Under the pieces are notes generated by a model, which saw only the letters and a list, made by a program, of their open reading frames with translations, was not told where the DNA came from and made no database searches. Position numbers and translations under genes: made by a program. DNA of 64,000 bases from Neobacillus cucumis (GTDB taxonomy: Bacteria > Bacillota > Bacilli > Bacillales_B > DSM-18226). Shown one piece after another: positions 24,584 to 33,455 of this stretch. The stretch is taken from NCBI RefSeq assembly GCF_016107705.1, contig NZ_JAEHGC010000005.1, positions 124,001 through 188,000 on the forward strand. The letters are read 5' to 3'. How positions within the stretch are numbered: the stretch's first letter is position 1; every line of letters begins with the position of its first letter.

Positions 24584-26557
24584 ATGATTATTGGGAAAAG
24601 AATAAGCGGCCGCTATAAAATCCTTGAAATGATCGGCGGAGGTGGAATGGCAAATGTTTATTTAGCGCATGACATGATTTTAGATCGCGATGTTGCAGTT
24701 AAAATCTTGCGTCTTGATTTTGCCAATGATGAGGAATTTATTCGCCGATTTCATCGAGAAGCCCAATCCGCAACCAGTCTAGTCCATCCCAATATCGTTA
24801 GTATTTACGATGTAGGTGAAGAAGATTCCATTTATTATATAGTCATGGAATATGTAGATGGCCAAACATTAAAGCAATACATACAGGGACGGTCAGCACT
24901 TCATGTGGAAGAGGCAATTGATATCATGAAACAATTGACCTCGGCAATCTCCCATGCCCATCAAAATCATATTATTCACCGGGATATTAAACCACATAAT
25001 ATTTTAATTGATCGAAATGGGAATGTAAAAATCACAGATTTTGGGATTGCGATGGCGTTAAGTGCAACCAGTATTACACAAACAAACTCCGTTTTAGGTT
25101 CTGTCCATTATTTATCACCGGAACAGGCTAGAGGCGGCATGGCGAATAGGAAATCAGATATTTATTCACTGGGTATTGTGATGTTTGAATTATTAACTGG
25201 AAGACTTCCATTTTCGGGTGAGTCGGCTGTTTCAATTGCTTTGAAGCATCTTCAATCGGAAACTCCTTCCGTTCGCAGATGGAATCCAAACATCCCGCAA
25301 AGTGTTGAAAACATTGTTTTAAAAGCAACAGCAAAGGATCCTTTCCACCGCTATAACAGTGTTGATGAAATGGAGGAGGATCTAAGAACAGCCTTAAACC
25401 CTGAAAGAATGGATGAGCGAAAGTTTGTTGTCCCAATTGATGAGGAAGCAACGAAGGCAATACCAGTCATCACAAATGATCGACCTTATCAAAATCTTGA
25501 TGAAACATTAGTCCATAATACCGATAAAAATATCATTCAACCGAATGAACCTGTAAAAAATGGAAGTGGCAAAAAGAAACGTAAAAAATGGCCGATTATC
25601 TTAATTTCTACTTTTATTATACTTGCACTTCTCGGACTTTTTTCTTTTTTAGTTTTACCAGGCCTATTATCTTCAAAAGATATAAAAATTCCGGATGTTA
25701 GCGGAATGAATGTTAATGATGCCGTTTCAAAGCTGAAGTTAGAAGGTCTTCAAGCAGGAGAAAAAATAGAAATAACTGATGAAAAAGTAGTGGAAGGGCA
25801 TGTTATAAAAACAGACCCGGAGGCAGGAAATACGGTTAAAGAAGATCAAAAAGTTACGATTTATATTAGTTCAGGAAAAGAAAAATACGAACTGTCAGAT
25901 TATACTGGGCGCCAATATAATGATGTCGTTCAATTATTAGAAAGTAAAAACTTTAAAGATATCATTAAAACCGAAGTGTTCGCGGATAGCGACCCTGGGA
26001 CCATTATCAGCCAAAATCCCGTTAGTGGAGAAAATATTGTACCTGAGGATACCGCTTTGCAGTTCGAGGTAAGTAAGGGACCAGAGAGAATTACTTTAAA
26101 AGACTTGACGCAATATACAAAAAAAGCGGCAGAGGATTATGCGGATGAGTCGGGATTTGTCATTGATGCCTCAGAAGAACAATATGATGATAAGATTCCG
26201 AAAGGTATGGTTATTTCCCAATCACCTGCGCCGGGCGCACAATTAAAAAAGGGTGATCAAATTTCAGTCGTTATCTCTAAAGGGAAAGAGGAAAAACCGC
26301 CTAAGAATGTTTCAATTGAATTGAGCATCCCTTATGAACCGGCAACACCGGGGACACCGCAGGAGGTTCGAATCTTTATTGAAGATATGAATCATAGTAT
26401 GACAGAACCGGCTGAAAGTTTTGCCATTACTCAGGATACCAAAAAAATGATTGAACTAATAATTCCTTATGGCAAAAAAGCAGGGTATAAGGTAATCCGA
26501 GATAACGAAGTAATTATTGATGAGAATAGGAAATACTCTGATGAAGAGGAACAATAA
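24584..26557 (+). CDS. prkC: PASTA-domain serine/threonine kinase PrkC
   Basis: Membrane Hanks-type kinase that senses muropeptides and controls spore germination and stationary physiology in Bacillus. Length 657 residues. The kinase domain covers about 10-270: GGGGMANVYLAHD loop, catalytic Lys in VAVKIL, HRDIKPHNIL, DFGIAM, SPEQARG. A basic linker and one membrane helix (about 337-360) follow. Three extracellular PASTA repeats run from about 367 to 570, and a C-terminal Ig-like tail rich in acidic residues ends the protein. Overlaps nothing; a weak inverted repeat without a T-run follows its stop. Confidence 0.97.
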   Translation: MIIGKRISGRYKILEMIGGGGMANVYLAHDMILDRDVAVKILRLDFANDEEFIRRFHREAQSATSLVHPNIVSIYDVGEEDSIYYIVMEYVDGQTLKQYIQGRSALHVEEAIDIMKQLTSAISHAHQNHIIHRDIKPHNILIDRNGNVKITDFGIAMALSATSITQTNSVLGSVHYLSPEQARGGMANRKSDIYSLGIVMFELLTGRLPFSGESAVSIALKHLQSETPSVRRWNPNIPQSVENIVLKATAKDPFHRYNSVDEMEEDLRTALNPERMDERKFVVPIDEEATKAIPVITNDRPYQNLDETLVHNTDKNIIQPNEPVKNGSGKKKRKKWPIILISTFIILALLGLFSFLVLPGLLSSKDIKIPDVSGMNVNDAVSKLKLEGLQAGEKIEITDEKVVEGHVIKTDPEAGNTVKEDQKVTIYISSGKEKYELSDYTGRQYNDVVQLLESKNFKDIIKTEVFADSDPGTIISQNPVSGENIVPEDTALQFEVSKGPERITLKDLTQYTKKAAEDYADESGFVIDASEEQYDDKIPKGMVISQSPAPGAQLKKGDQISVVISKGKEEKPPKNVSIELSIPYEPATPGTPQEVRIFIEDMNHSMTEPAESFAITQDTKKMIELIIPYGKKAGYKVIRDNEVIIDENRKYSDEEEQ

Positions 26558-26633
26558 GCCTAGCGGCATGAATGAGGCTTGATTATAAAATCATCAATAT
26601 GGAATAAGTAAGGAACAGGCAAGGAGTGTTGCT

Positions 26634-27515
26634 ATGCCAGAAGGAAAAATTGTCAAAGCATTAAGTGGATTTTATTATGTTCTTCACAATGAAGAACTAA
26701 TTCAATGCCGCGGAAGAGGGGTTTTTCGCAAAAATAAGATTACCCCTCTGGTTGGTGATGAAGTCATTTTTCAAGCCGAAAATGATCAAGAAGGATATAT
26801 CCTTGAGGTAAAGCAAAGGAAAAATGAGTTAATTCGTCCGCCCATTGCTAATGTAGATCAGGCTATTCTTGTTTTTTCAGCAGTTGAACCAGACTTTAGC
26901 ACAGTTTTATTAGACCGTTTTCTTGTCTTGGTTGAATTTAATCATATTCAGCCGCTTATTTGTATTTCAAAAATGGACCTTACAACAAAGGAAGAATTAC
27001 AAACCATTTCGGAATATGCCGAGCAGTATCGAAAGGCCGGCTATGAGGTCATCCTTACTTCATCGGAAACAGAAACGGGGATTGAACGGCTAAACCCGCA
27101 TGTTGAGAATAAAATATCTGTTTTCGCCGGCCAATCAGGAGTTGGAAAATCATCCTTATTAAATGTCCTGCGGCCAGACCTCGAATTGAAAACCAATGAT
27201 ATATCAACACATCTTGGCAGGGGGAAGCACACAACAAGGCATGTTGAGTTAATTAAAATTGGCAATGGGCTGATAGCTGATACTCCTGGTTTCAGTTCAT
27301 TGGAGTTTACCAATATAGAGGCTGAGGATTTGACTTTTTGTTTTCCCGAAATAGCAAAGGCCAGTGAAAATTGTAAATTTCGCGGCTGCCTACATGTAAG
27401 TGAACCAAAGTGTGGGGTGAAAGCGGGGGTAGATTTAGGAGAAATTCCAACCTATCGTTATGAACATTATTTGGATTTTCTAAAGGAAATTAAAGAGAGA
27501 AAGCCGAGGTACTAA
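26634..27515 (+). CDS. rsgA: ribosome small-subunit biogenesis GTPase RsgA
   Basis: Circularly permuted GTPase (CpgA in B. subtilis) needed for late 30S assembly and a PrkC target there. Length 293 residues. N-terminal OB fold (about 1-65), then permuted motif order: G4 ISKMDL (about 107), G1 [10 protein letters not shown] (about 165), G3 [10 protein letters not shown] (about 215). The zinc knuckle [17 protein letters not shown] is near 245. It sits between prkC and rpe as in B. subtilis. Confidence 0.97.
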   Translation: MPEGKIVKALSGFYYVLHNEELIQCRGRGVFRKNKITPLVGDEVIFQAENDQEGYILEVKQRKNELIRPPIANVDQAILVFSAVEPDFSTVLLDRFLVLVEFNHIQPLICISKMDLTTKEELQTISEYAEQYRKAGYEVILTSSETETGIERLNPHVENKISVFAGQSGVGKSSLLNVLRPDLELKTNDISTHLGRGKHTTRHVELIKIGNGLIADTPGFSSLEFTNIEAEDLTFCFPEIAKASENCKFRGCLHVSEPKCGVKAGVDLGEIPTYRYEHYLDFLKEIKERKPRY

Positions 27516-27517
27516 CC

Positions 27518-28162
27518 ATGGTAAAAATTGCACCTTCAATCCTTTCAGCGGATTTTTCTAAATTGGGAGAAGAAATTTTGGCGGTAGAAAAAGCTGGAGC
27601 GGATTATATTCATGTTGATGTCATGGACGGACATTTCGTGCCAAATATCACGATTGGTCCTTTAATTGTTGAAGCAATTCGTCCCGTTACAAAACTGCCG
27701 CTTGATGTCCATTTAATGATTGAAAATCCCGACCAATATATCGAAACATTTGTAAAGGCGGGGGCAGATATTATTACCGTGCATGTAGAAGCATGCCGTC
27801 ATCTCCATCGTACCATCCATCATATCAAATCTTTAGGGATTAAAGCTGGGGTTGTTTTAAATCCAGCGACTCCTGTGGAGACGATACAGCATATTATTGC
27901 AGATGTTGATATGGTATTATTAATGTCGGTTAACCCTGGTTTTGGGGGGCAAAAATTTATTCCTGAAGTTCTGCCTAAAATAAAAAAGGTAAAAGAACTC
28001 GCAGAGCAAAAGGGCCGGAAACTTGAAATTGAAATTGATGGCGGAGTAAATCCTGAAACTGCTAAACTTTGCATTGAAGCAGGAGCTAATGTCCTTGTTG
28101 CAGGGTCAGCAGTTTATAATGAAGATGACTATGCAAGAGCAATATCGACAATTAGAGGTTAG
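27518..28162 (+). CDS. rpe: ribulose-phosphate 3-epimerase
   Basis: Interconverts ribulose 5-phosphate and xylulose 5-phosphate in the pentose phosphate pathway. Length 214 residues. TIM barrel with metal ligands in [14 protein letters not shown] (about 32) and DVHLMIENP, and phosphate-binding GGVNPETA near 177. Starts two bases after rsgA. A terminator follows immediately. Confidence 0.98.
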   Translation: MVKIAPSILSADFSKLGEEILAVEKAGADYIHVDVMDGHFVPNITIGPLIVEAIRPVTKLPLDVHLMIENPDQYIETFVKAGADIITVHVEACRHLHRTIHHIKSLGIKAGVVLNPATPVETIQHIIADVDMVLLMSVNPGFGGQKFIPEVLPKIKKVKELAEQKGRKLEIEIDGGVNPETAKLCIEAGANVLVAGSAVYNEDDYARAISTIRG

Positions 28163-28170
28163 TAAGGAGA

Positions 28171-28197
28171 GAAGCCGGCGAGAGCTGGCTTTTTGCT
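28171..28197 (+). terminator. terminator after rpe
   Basis: Hairpin AAGCCGGC / GCTGGCTT with GAGA loop followed by TTTTTGCTTC. Probably partial, since thiN follows in the same direction. Confidence 0.7.
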
Positions 28198-28218
28198 TCT
28201 GGAAAGAAGGTTGTTTAT

Positions 28219-28866
28219 ATGATTATCAATATCCTGGCTGGAGGCCCTGAAGAGGACCTCCCTGAATTAGCCCTTTTTTCAGAATCAGATGTGGTATGGG
28301 TTGGAGTGGATCGGGGAGTTTATCAACTTTTAAAACGAAACATTACTCCTGAAATTGCTTTTGGCGATTTTGATTCGGTTACACCCGAAGAACTGGCTTT
28401 TATTGAAAGTAAGGTCAATCATCTAAATCGGTTCCATCCGGAAAAAAATGAAACGGATATGGAGCTGGCTTTGGAGTGGGCTTTAAAACAAAACCCAGAT
28501 AAAATCCGACTATTTGGGGCAACCGGGGGCAGACTTGATCATTTATTTGCCAATGTCCAATTATTACTCCACTCATTATTACAGCAAAATCAGACATCTG
28601 TTTACATAATTGATCGACTCAATGAGGTTTGGGTGAAGGGGCCGGGAAGCTTTCAAATTGCAAAAAGATCCGATAAAAAATACATTTCGTTTATTCCTGT
28701 TACTCCAAACGTTGAAAACCTTACCCTTGAAGGCTTTAAATATCCATTAAAAAATCGTCATATTTCCCTCGGATCCACACTATGTATTAGTAATGAACTT
28801 ATTAGTGAATATGGTACTTTTTCATTTACAGAAGGCATATTAATAGTCATAAGAAGTCATGATTAA
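28219..28866 (+). CDS. thiN: thiamine pyrophosphokinase
   Basis: Converts thiamine directly to thiamine pyrophosphate. Length 215 residues. Family motifs WVGVDRGVYQL (about 29), FGDFDSV (about 47), KNETDMELAL and GATGGRLDHL (about 105) are intact. The N-terminus MIINILAGGP matches the Bacillus protein YloS. Ribosome site is GAAAGAAGG before the ATG. Confidence 0.96.
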   Translation: MIINILAGGPEEDLPELALFSESDVVWVGVDRGVYQLLKRNITPEIAFGDFDSVTPEELAFIESKVNHLNRFHPEKNETDMELALEWALKQNPDKIRLFGATGGRLDHLFANVQLLLHSLLQQNQTSVYIIDRLNEVWVKGPGSFQIAKRSDKKYISFIPVTPNVENLTLEGFKYPLKNRHISLGSTLCISNELISEYGTFSFTEGILIVIRSHD

Positions 28867-28948
28867 GATGGTACTGATTTCATTCGATTGAATAATATGG
28901 TAAGGGCTTTTGAAAAAAGAGATGTGGATGACGTTGAGGAGGGACAAT

Positions 28949-29032
28949 ATGAAATTCTATACCATTAAACTGCCGAAATTTTTAGGTGGACTTGTCCGAG
29001 CCATGATAGGGGCTTTTAACAAAAAAGAATAG
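28949..29032 (+). CDS. spoVM: stage V sporulation protein SpoVM
   Basis: Tiny amphipathic helix protein that recognises the positively curved forespore membrane and anchors SpoIVA for coat and cortex assembly. Only 27 codons, starting MKFYTIKLPKFLGG and ending FNKKE, almost identical by eye to the 26-residue B. subtilis protein. A strong GAGGAGGGAC ribosome site lies just upstream. A SigE promoter is expected in the 80-base gap after thiN, but I could not assign one with confidence. Direct evidence that the organism makes endospores. Confidence 0.96.
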   Translation: MKFYTIKLPKFLGGLVRAMIGAFNKKE

Positions 29033-29049
29033 AGATATTTATAAGTTTC

Positions 29050-29076
29050 AAGCGCCCGTTTACGGGTGCTTTTTGT
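29050..29076 (+). terminator. terminator after spoVM
   Basis: Hairpin AGCGCCCG / CGGGTGCT followed by TTTTTGTTTT, ending the plus-strand transcript before the opposing rpmB gene. Confidence 0.85.
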
Positions 29077-29102
29077 TTTAAGAAGGGATGAAGATTTTAT
29101 AA

Positions 29103-29132
29103 AAGAAAGGGCATCCTATATGGATGCCCAAT
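29103..29132 (-). terminator. terminator of rpmB
   Basis: Perfect eight-pair stem GGGCATCC / GGATGCCC (29109-29129). On the minus strand it is followed by a T-rich tract TTTCTTTT. Confidence 0.85.
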
Positions 29133-29142
29133 CAAAACATTA

Positions 29143-29331
29143 TTAAACGCGTTCTACTTTACCAGATCTTAACGCTCTTGCAGAAACCCAAACACGCTTA
29201 GGCTTTCCGTCAACAAGGATACGTACTTTTTGTAGGTTAGCACCCCATGTACGCTTGTTTGCGTTCATAGCGTGAGAACGTGCGTTACCAGTCGTGGTTT
29301 TCTTTCCAGTTACAACACATTTACGTGGCAT
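29143..29331 (-). CDS. rpmB: 50S ribosomal protein L28
   Basis: Large-subunit ribosomal protein. Length 62 residues starting [20 protein letters not shown]; the longer in-frame reading to 29355 is rejected because AAGGAGGG lies just before the chosen start. One of two minus-strand genes in the window, the same opposing orientation as in B. subtilis. Codons are those of a highly expressed gene. The N-terminal CxxxG-type segment has only one cysteine, so this looks like a form without a full zinc ribbon. Confidence 0.97.
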   Translation of the reverse strand: MPRKCVVTGKKTTTGNARSHAMNANKRTWGANLQKVRILVDGKPKRVWVSARALRSGKVERV

Positions 29332-29507
29332 AATGATTTCCCTCCTTAACACCAAAAGCTTTATACAGCATTTACATTTTCAGATGCTTCCATCTGGATA
29401 TAGAAAAATGGGCGTGCCATATTTTCTAGCCTAAAGATACCTTAATAATTTATCATACAACCTGTACGATTGCAATACTTGTTAGAAAAGGTTTCAAGAA
29501 AAATTCC

Positions 29508-29537
29508 TTGACATCCATTGTTATTAAAAGCTCATAA
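29508..29537 (+). promoter_or_regulatory. putative SigA promoter of yloU-fakA
   Basis: Perfect TTGACA (29508-29513), 18 bases, then TCATAA (29532-29537) with CATAAT one base further. It lies about 85 bases before yloU in the divergent gap with rpmB. Confidence 0.55.
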
Positions 29538-29620
29538 TATGAGGAATGGCTTTTATTATTGTAGCGACTATAGTAAAATGACTGTAGTCAAGGAGCAATT
29601 TCCAAAAGGGGGAACGATTC

Positions 29621-29983
29621 ATGTCCATTGAATTAAAAACAAAGTTCGGACAAATTGATATTTCAAATGAAGTAATCGCTACCATCGCTGGAGGAGCAGC
29701 AATCGATTGTTATGGAATCGTCGGTATGGCTTCAAAACATCAAATTAAAGACGGTCTTACCGAAATATTAAGAAAAGAGAATTTTACACGTGGAGTTATT
29801 GTTCGCCAAGATAATGAGGAAGTACATATTGATATGTATATAATTGTCAGCTATGGAACGAAAATTTCCGAGGTTGCCCACAACGTGCAATCAAAGGTTA
29901 AATACACCCTCGATAAAACTGTTGGACTTGCCGTTGACTCGGTAAATATTTACGTTCAGGGAGTTCGAGTGACGAACCCATAA
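29621..29983 (+). CDS. Asp23/Gls24-family envelope stress protein (YloU)
   Basis: Small Asp23-family protein; relatives are abundant membrane-associated stress proteins, but the exact role of YloU is not established. Length 120 residues. Conserved ATIAGGAAIDCYGIVGM (about 21-37) and the C-terminal VNIYVQGVRV. Strong ribosome site AAGGGGGAAC. It precedes fakA by 35 bases, the conserved yloU-yloV arrangement, which suggests shared control with fatty-acid kinase. Confidence 0.92.
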   Translation: MSIELKTKFGQIDISNEVIATIAGGAAIDCYGIVGMASKHQIKDGLTEILRKENFTRGVIVRQDNEEVHIDMYIIVSYGTKISEVAHNVQSKVKYTLDKTVGLAVDSVNIYVQGVRVTNP

Positions 29984-30018
29984 GTTCGTGTTACGAACCT
30001 CTGTAAGGAGGAAGGTTT

Positions 30019-31701
30019 GTGTCAATAACAGCTTTAGATGGAAAACGTTTTGCGGAAATGGTGATACAAGGAGCAAATCATCTTTCTGCAAATGCAAAAA
30101 TGGTTGATGCGTTGAACGTTTTTCCCGTGCCCGATGGTGATACCGGTACAAATATGAACTTATCCATGACCTCAGGGGCAAAGGAAGTTAGAAATAATGT
30201 TCAGGAACATATTGGAAAGGTAGGCGTGGCCCTCTCAAAGGGACTACTAATGGGTGCCCGCGGGAACTCGGGAGTTATTCTTTCTCAATTATTCCGCGGT
30301 TTTGCCAAGGCGGTTGAAAATAAACCCTACATTTCGGGCAAGGATTTTGCGCAGGCATTAGAATCCGGAGTTGAAACAGCTTATAAAGCAGTTATGAAAC
30401 CAGTTGAGGGGACAATTCTAACAGTTGCAAAGGATTCCGCAAAAAAGGGAGTACAGGCCGCTCAAAAAACTGATGATGTAATCACAATCATGGAGGAGGT
30501 TTTAAAGGAGGCGAAAGCTTCTTTAAAACGGACACCTGATTTACTTCCTGTATTGAAGGAAGTCGGAGTGGTTGATAGTGGTGGTCAAGGGTTAGTATTT
30601 GTCTATGAAGGTTTCTTAGCAGAATTAAAAGGAGAAAAGCTTCCGGATTCACCTGCCGCTCTTCCTTCTATGGATGAGATGGTGAGTGCCGAACATCATA
30701 AGAGTGTACAAGGTCATATCAATACAGAAGATATCGTATTTGGCTACTGTACCGAATTCATGGTGAAATTTGAAAGTGATAAGGCAGTGAAACACCCCTT
30801 TAAAGAAGAAGTGTTTCGGAATGATCTTAGCAAATTAGGAGATTCTTTACTCGTCATTGCGGATGAAGAACTAGTTAAAGTGCATATCCACTCAGAAAAG
30901 CCGGGAGAAGTTTTAAATTATGGGCAGCGTTATGGCAGCCTTATCAATATGAAGATTGAAAACATGCGGCAGCAGCATTCCAATATTGTAGGTGAAACTC
31001 ATACCCCACTGGTTTCTGATAAACAAAACATCCAAAAAGAAAAAGCAGAATTTGGAATTGTTACTGTTTCAATGGGTTCCGGTATTGCAGAATTATTCAA
31101 GAGTATCGGAGCAAATGCAGTAATTGAGGGCGGCCAGACAATGAACCCGAGTACCGAGGATATTGTGAAAGCTGTTAAGGAAGTAAATGCAAAAAAGGTC
31201 TATATTTTACCAAACAATAAAAATATTATTATGGCTGCACAGCAGGCTGCAGATGTTGCAGAGGAAGATATCTATGTGATTCCGTCTAAAACGGTCCCTC
31301 AAGGATTAGCAGCATTATTAGCTTTTAATCCTTCCACAGATGCGGAAGCGAATAATACGGCAATGAAGGATGCAATGCAGCATGTGAAAACGGGACAAAT
31401 TACCTTTGCCGTCCGTGATACACAAATTGACGGTTTGGAAATTGAAAAAGGTGATTTCATGGGAATCGCCGAAGGGAAAATTATTGTAAAAAACAAGGGG
31501 AAAATTAAAGCGGCTGAAGAATTGCTTGTCAAAATGCTCGATGATGATTCAGAAATCCTGACGATTCTTTACGGTGAAGATGTTACCGAAGAGGAAGTAA
31601 AAATGCTTGCGGAATATGTGGAAGGACAGTATCCAGACGTGGAAATTGAGGTTCACAACGGTGCTCAGCCATTATATTCTTTTATCTTTTCAATTGAATA
31701 A
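30019..31701 (+). CDS. fakA: fatty acid kinase catalytic subunit FakA (YloV, DAK2 domain)
   Basis: Phosphorylates fatty acids held by FakB (DegV-family) proteins for entry into PlsX/PlsY lipid synthesis. GTG start at 30019 with AAGGAGGAAGG upstream. Length 560 residues. The N-terminal DAK2-like kinase domain has the metal-binding NVFPVPDGDTGTNM (about 30-43) and GARGNSGVILSQ. A central domain and a C-terminal DAK1-like domain (GEDVTEEEV) follow. No fakB is in this window. The presence of plsX and FapR-controlled genes a few kb downstream fits the lipid role. Confidence 0.93.
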   Translation: MSITALDGKRFAEMVIQGANHLSANAKMVDALNVFPVPDGDTGTNMNLSMTSGAKEVRNNVQEHIGKVGVALSKGLLMGARGNSGVILSQLFRGFAKAVENKPYISGKDFAQALESGVETAYKAVMKPVEGTILTVAKDSAKKGVQAAQKTDDVITIMEEVLKEAKASLKRTPDLLPVLKEVGVVDSGGQGLVFVYEGFLAELKGEKLPDSPAALPSMDEMVSAEHHKSVQGHINTEDIVFGYCTEFMVKFESDKAVKHPFKEEVFRNDLSKLGDSLLVIADEELVKVHIHSEKPGEVLNYGQRYGSLINMKIENMRQQHSNIVGETHTPLVSDKQNIQKEKAEFGIVTVSMGSGIAELFKSIGANAVIEGGQTMNPSTEDIVKAVKEVNAKKVYILPNNKNIIMAAQQAADVAEEDIYVIPSKTVPQGLAALLAFNPSTDAEANNTAMKDAMQHVKTGQITFAVRDTQIDGLEIEKGDFMGIAEGKIIVKNKGKIKAAEELLVKMLDDDSEILTILYGEDVTEEEVKMLAEYVEGQYPDVEIEVHNGAQPLYSFIFSIE

Positions 31702-31715
31702 GGAACAGATACAAT

Positions 31716-31741
31716 AGAAGGGGGAGACCCCTTCTTTTTAT
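31716..31741 (+). terminator. terminator after fakA
   Basis: Stem GAAGGGG / CCCCTTC with AGA loop followed by TTTTTAT. Confidence 0.8.
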
Positions 31742-31827
31742 GTGCAAAAGAGGTGCTCGTCCTTCTAAAAATTTTCCTAAAATAATTTTGACCTATAGAT
31801 AGATTAAACATAAGGGAGAGAACTCAT

Positions 31828-32490
31828 TTGAAATATAGAAGTGTGTTTGACATTATTGGACCTGTTATGATAGGGCCATCAAGTTCACATACGGCAGGAG
31901 CGGCGCGAATCGGCAGGGTGGCAAGAAGTTTGTTTGGAAGAGAGCCAAAATGGGCGAACATTTCCTTATATGGCTCTTTTGCGAAAACCTATAAAGGGCA
32001 TGGGACAGATGTTGCCATTGTTGGTGGATTATTAGATTTTGATACGGATGATGTTCGGATTATTCATGCAATTGATATTGCGAAAGAAAAAGGAATGAAG
32101 CTTCGCTTTATTGAGGAAGATGCGGTAACCGATCATCCAAACACAGCACGAATCATTCTGGGTGATCATAATGGGGAACTTGAACTTGTGGGTATCTCTA
32201 TTGGCGGGGGTAAAATTGAAATAACCGAGTTAAATGGTTTCGAACTAAAGCTATCTGGCAATCATCCAGCCATTTTAGTGGTTCATAATGACAAATTTGG
32301 AACGATTGCAAGCGTTGCCAATACACTTGCCAAATATCAAATCAATATCGGACATATGGAGGTTTCTCGAAAAGAGGTGGGGAAATTGGCCCTTATGACG
32401 ATTGAAGTAGACCAAAATATAGATGATAAGCTAATTAACGAATTAGAACAGCTTCCGAATATACTGAAAGCAACTAAAATTGTAGATTAA
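31828..32490 (+). CDS. sdaAB: L-serine dehydratase, beta subunit
   Basis: With the alpha subunit forms the 4Fe-4S serine dehydratase converting serine to pyruvate and ammonia. TTG start at 31828 with AAGGGAGAG upstream. Length 220 residues. The N-terminal domain holds FDIIGPVMIGPSSSHTAGAARIGR. A C-terminal ACT domain begins near residue 148 (AILVVHNDKFGTIASVAN). A short hairpin separates it from sdaAA. Confidence 0.96.
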   Translation: MKYRSVFDIIGPVMIGPSSSHTAGAARIGRVARSLFGREPKWANISLYGSFAKTYKGHGTDVAIVGGLLDFDTDDVRIIHAIDIAKEKGMKLRFIEEDAVTDHPNTARIILGDHNGELELVGISIGGGKIEITELNGFELKLSGNHPAILVVHNDKFGTIASVANTLAKYQINIGHMEVSRKEVGKLALMTIEVDQNIDDKLINELEQLPNILKATKIVD

Positions 32491-32496
32491 ACGAAA

Positions 32497-32521
32497 AGCT
32501 AAGCGCCTAGGCGCTTAAGCT
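32497..32521. repeat. palindrome between sdaAB and sdaAA
   Basis: A perfect 16-base palindrome AAGCGCCTAGGCGCTT (32501-32516) inside a wider AGCT/AGCT pair. No T-run follows, so it is not a typical terminator. Confidence 0.7.
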
Positions 32522-32570
32522 GGACAATAGAAAAAAGCGGGAATGGACACATCAAAGAGGAGGAAGGCTT

Positions 32571-33455
32571 GTGTTTCGAAATGTAGCTGAACTAGTAGAG
32601 CTTGCAAATAGTCAAAATAAAAAAATCTCAGAAATTATGATCGAACAGGAAGTCACTGTTACCGGCCGATCCAGAGAAGAGGTCATTGCCTTTATGGACC
32701 GTAATTTGCGGGTCATGGAGGAAGCTGTAGAACGTGGAATCAAAGGGGTAAAATCTCACTCAGGGTTAACTGGTGGGGATGCCGTGCTTCTCCAAGCATA
32801 TATTCAAAAAGGAAATTTTTTAACAGGAGAAACGGTGCTAGATGCGGTAAGCAAAGCGGTTGCCACCAATGAAGTAAATGCTGCAATGGGGACGATATGT
32901 GCAACGCCTACTGCCGGGTCAGCAGGTGTGGTTCCAGGGACATTATTTGCTTTGAAAAATAAATTGAACCCAACACGTGAACAAATGGTATCGTTTCTAT
33001 TTACTGCCGGTGCCTTTGGTTTTGTTGTTGCAAATAACGCTTCGATTTCCGGAGCCGCTGGGGGATGCCAAGCGGAGGTAGGTTCAGCCGCAGGAATGGC
33101 TGCGGCAGCCATTGTTGAAATGGCCGGGGGAACTCCAGATCAATGTGCTCAGGCAATGGCCATTACATTGAAAAATATGCTTGGCCTTGTCTGCGATCCT
33201 GTAGCTGGATTAGTTGAGGTACCCTGTGTAAAAAGAAACGCAATGGGTGCAGCGAATGCTATGGTCGCAGCCGATATGGCTTTAGCGGGGGTTACCAGCC
33301 GAATCCCTTGTGATGAAGTCATCGACGCGATGTATAAAATCGGTCAGAATATGCCGACTGCATTAAAAGAAACTGCTCAGGGAGGTTTGGCGGCAACACC
33401 GACAGGTCGCAAACTAGAAGCGAAGATTTTCGGTATTCCGCTAGAAGAACAGTGA
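32571..33455 (+). CDS. sdaAA: L-serine dehydratase, alpha subunit
   Basis: Iron-sulfur catalytic half of serine dehydratase. GTG start at 32571 with GAGGAGGAAGG upstream. Length 294 residues. Likely cluster cysteines are in GTICATPTAG, SGAAGGCQAEVGSA, and CDPVAGLVEVPCVKRN. The stop overlaps the recG GTG start (GTGA), as in other Bacillus. Confidence 0.96.
   Translation: MFRNVAELVELANSQNKKISEIMIEQEVTVTGRSREEVIAFMDRNLRVMEEAVERGIKGVKSHSGLTGGDAVLLQAYIQKGNFLTGETVLDAVSKAVATNEVNAAMGTICATPTAGSAGVVPGTLFALKNKLNPTREQMVSFLFTAGAFGFVVANNASISGAAGGCQAEVGSAAGMAAAAIVEMAGGTPDQCAQAMAITLKNMLGLVCDPVAGLVEVPCVKRNAMGAANAMVAADMALAGVTSRIPCDEVIDAMYKIGQNMPTALKETAQGGLAATPTGRKLEAKIFGIPLEEQ

Noticed and set aside
29143..29331. 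rpmB on the opposite strand as a sign of rearrangement
   Set aside because: The same orientation is normal in B. subtilis and relatives.
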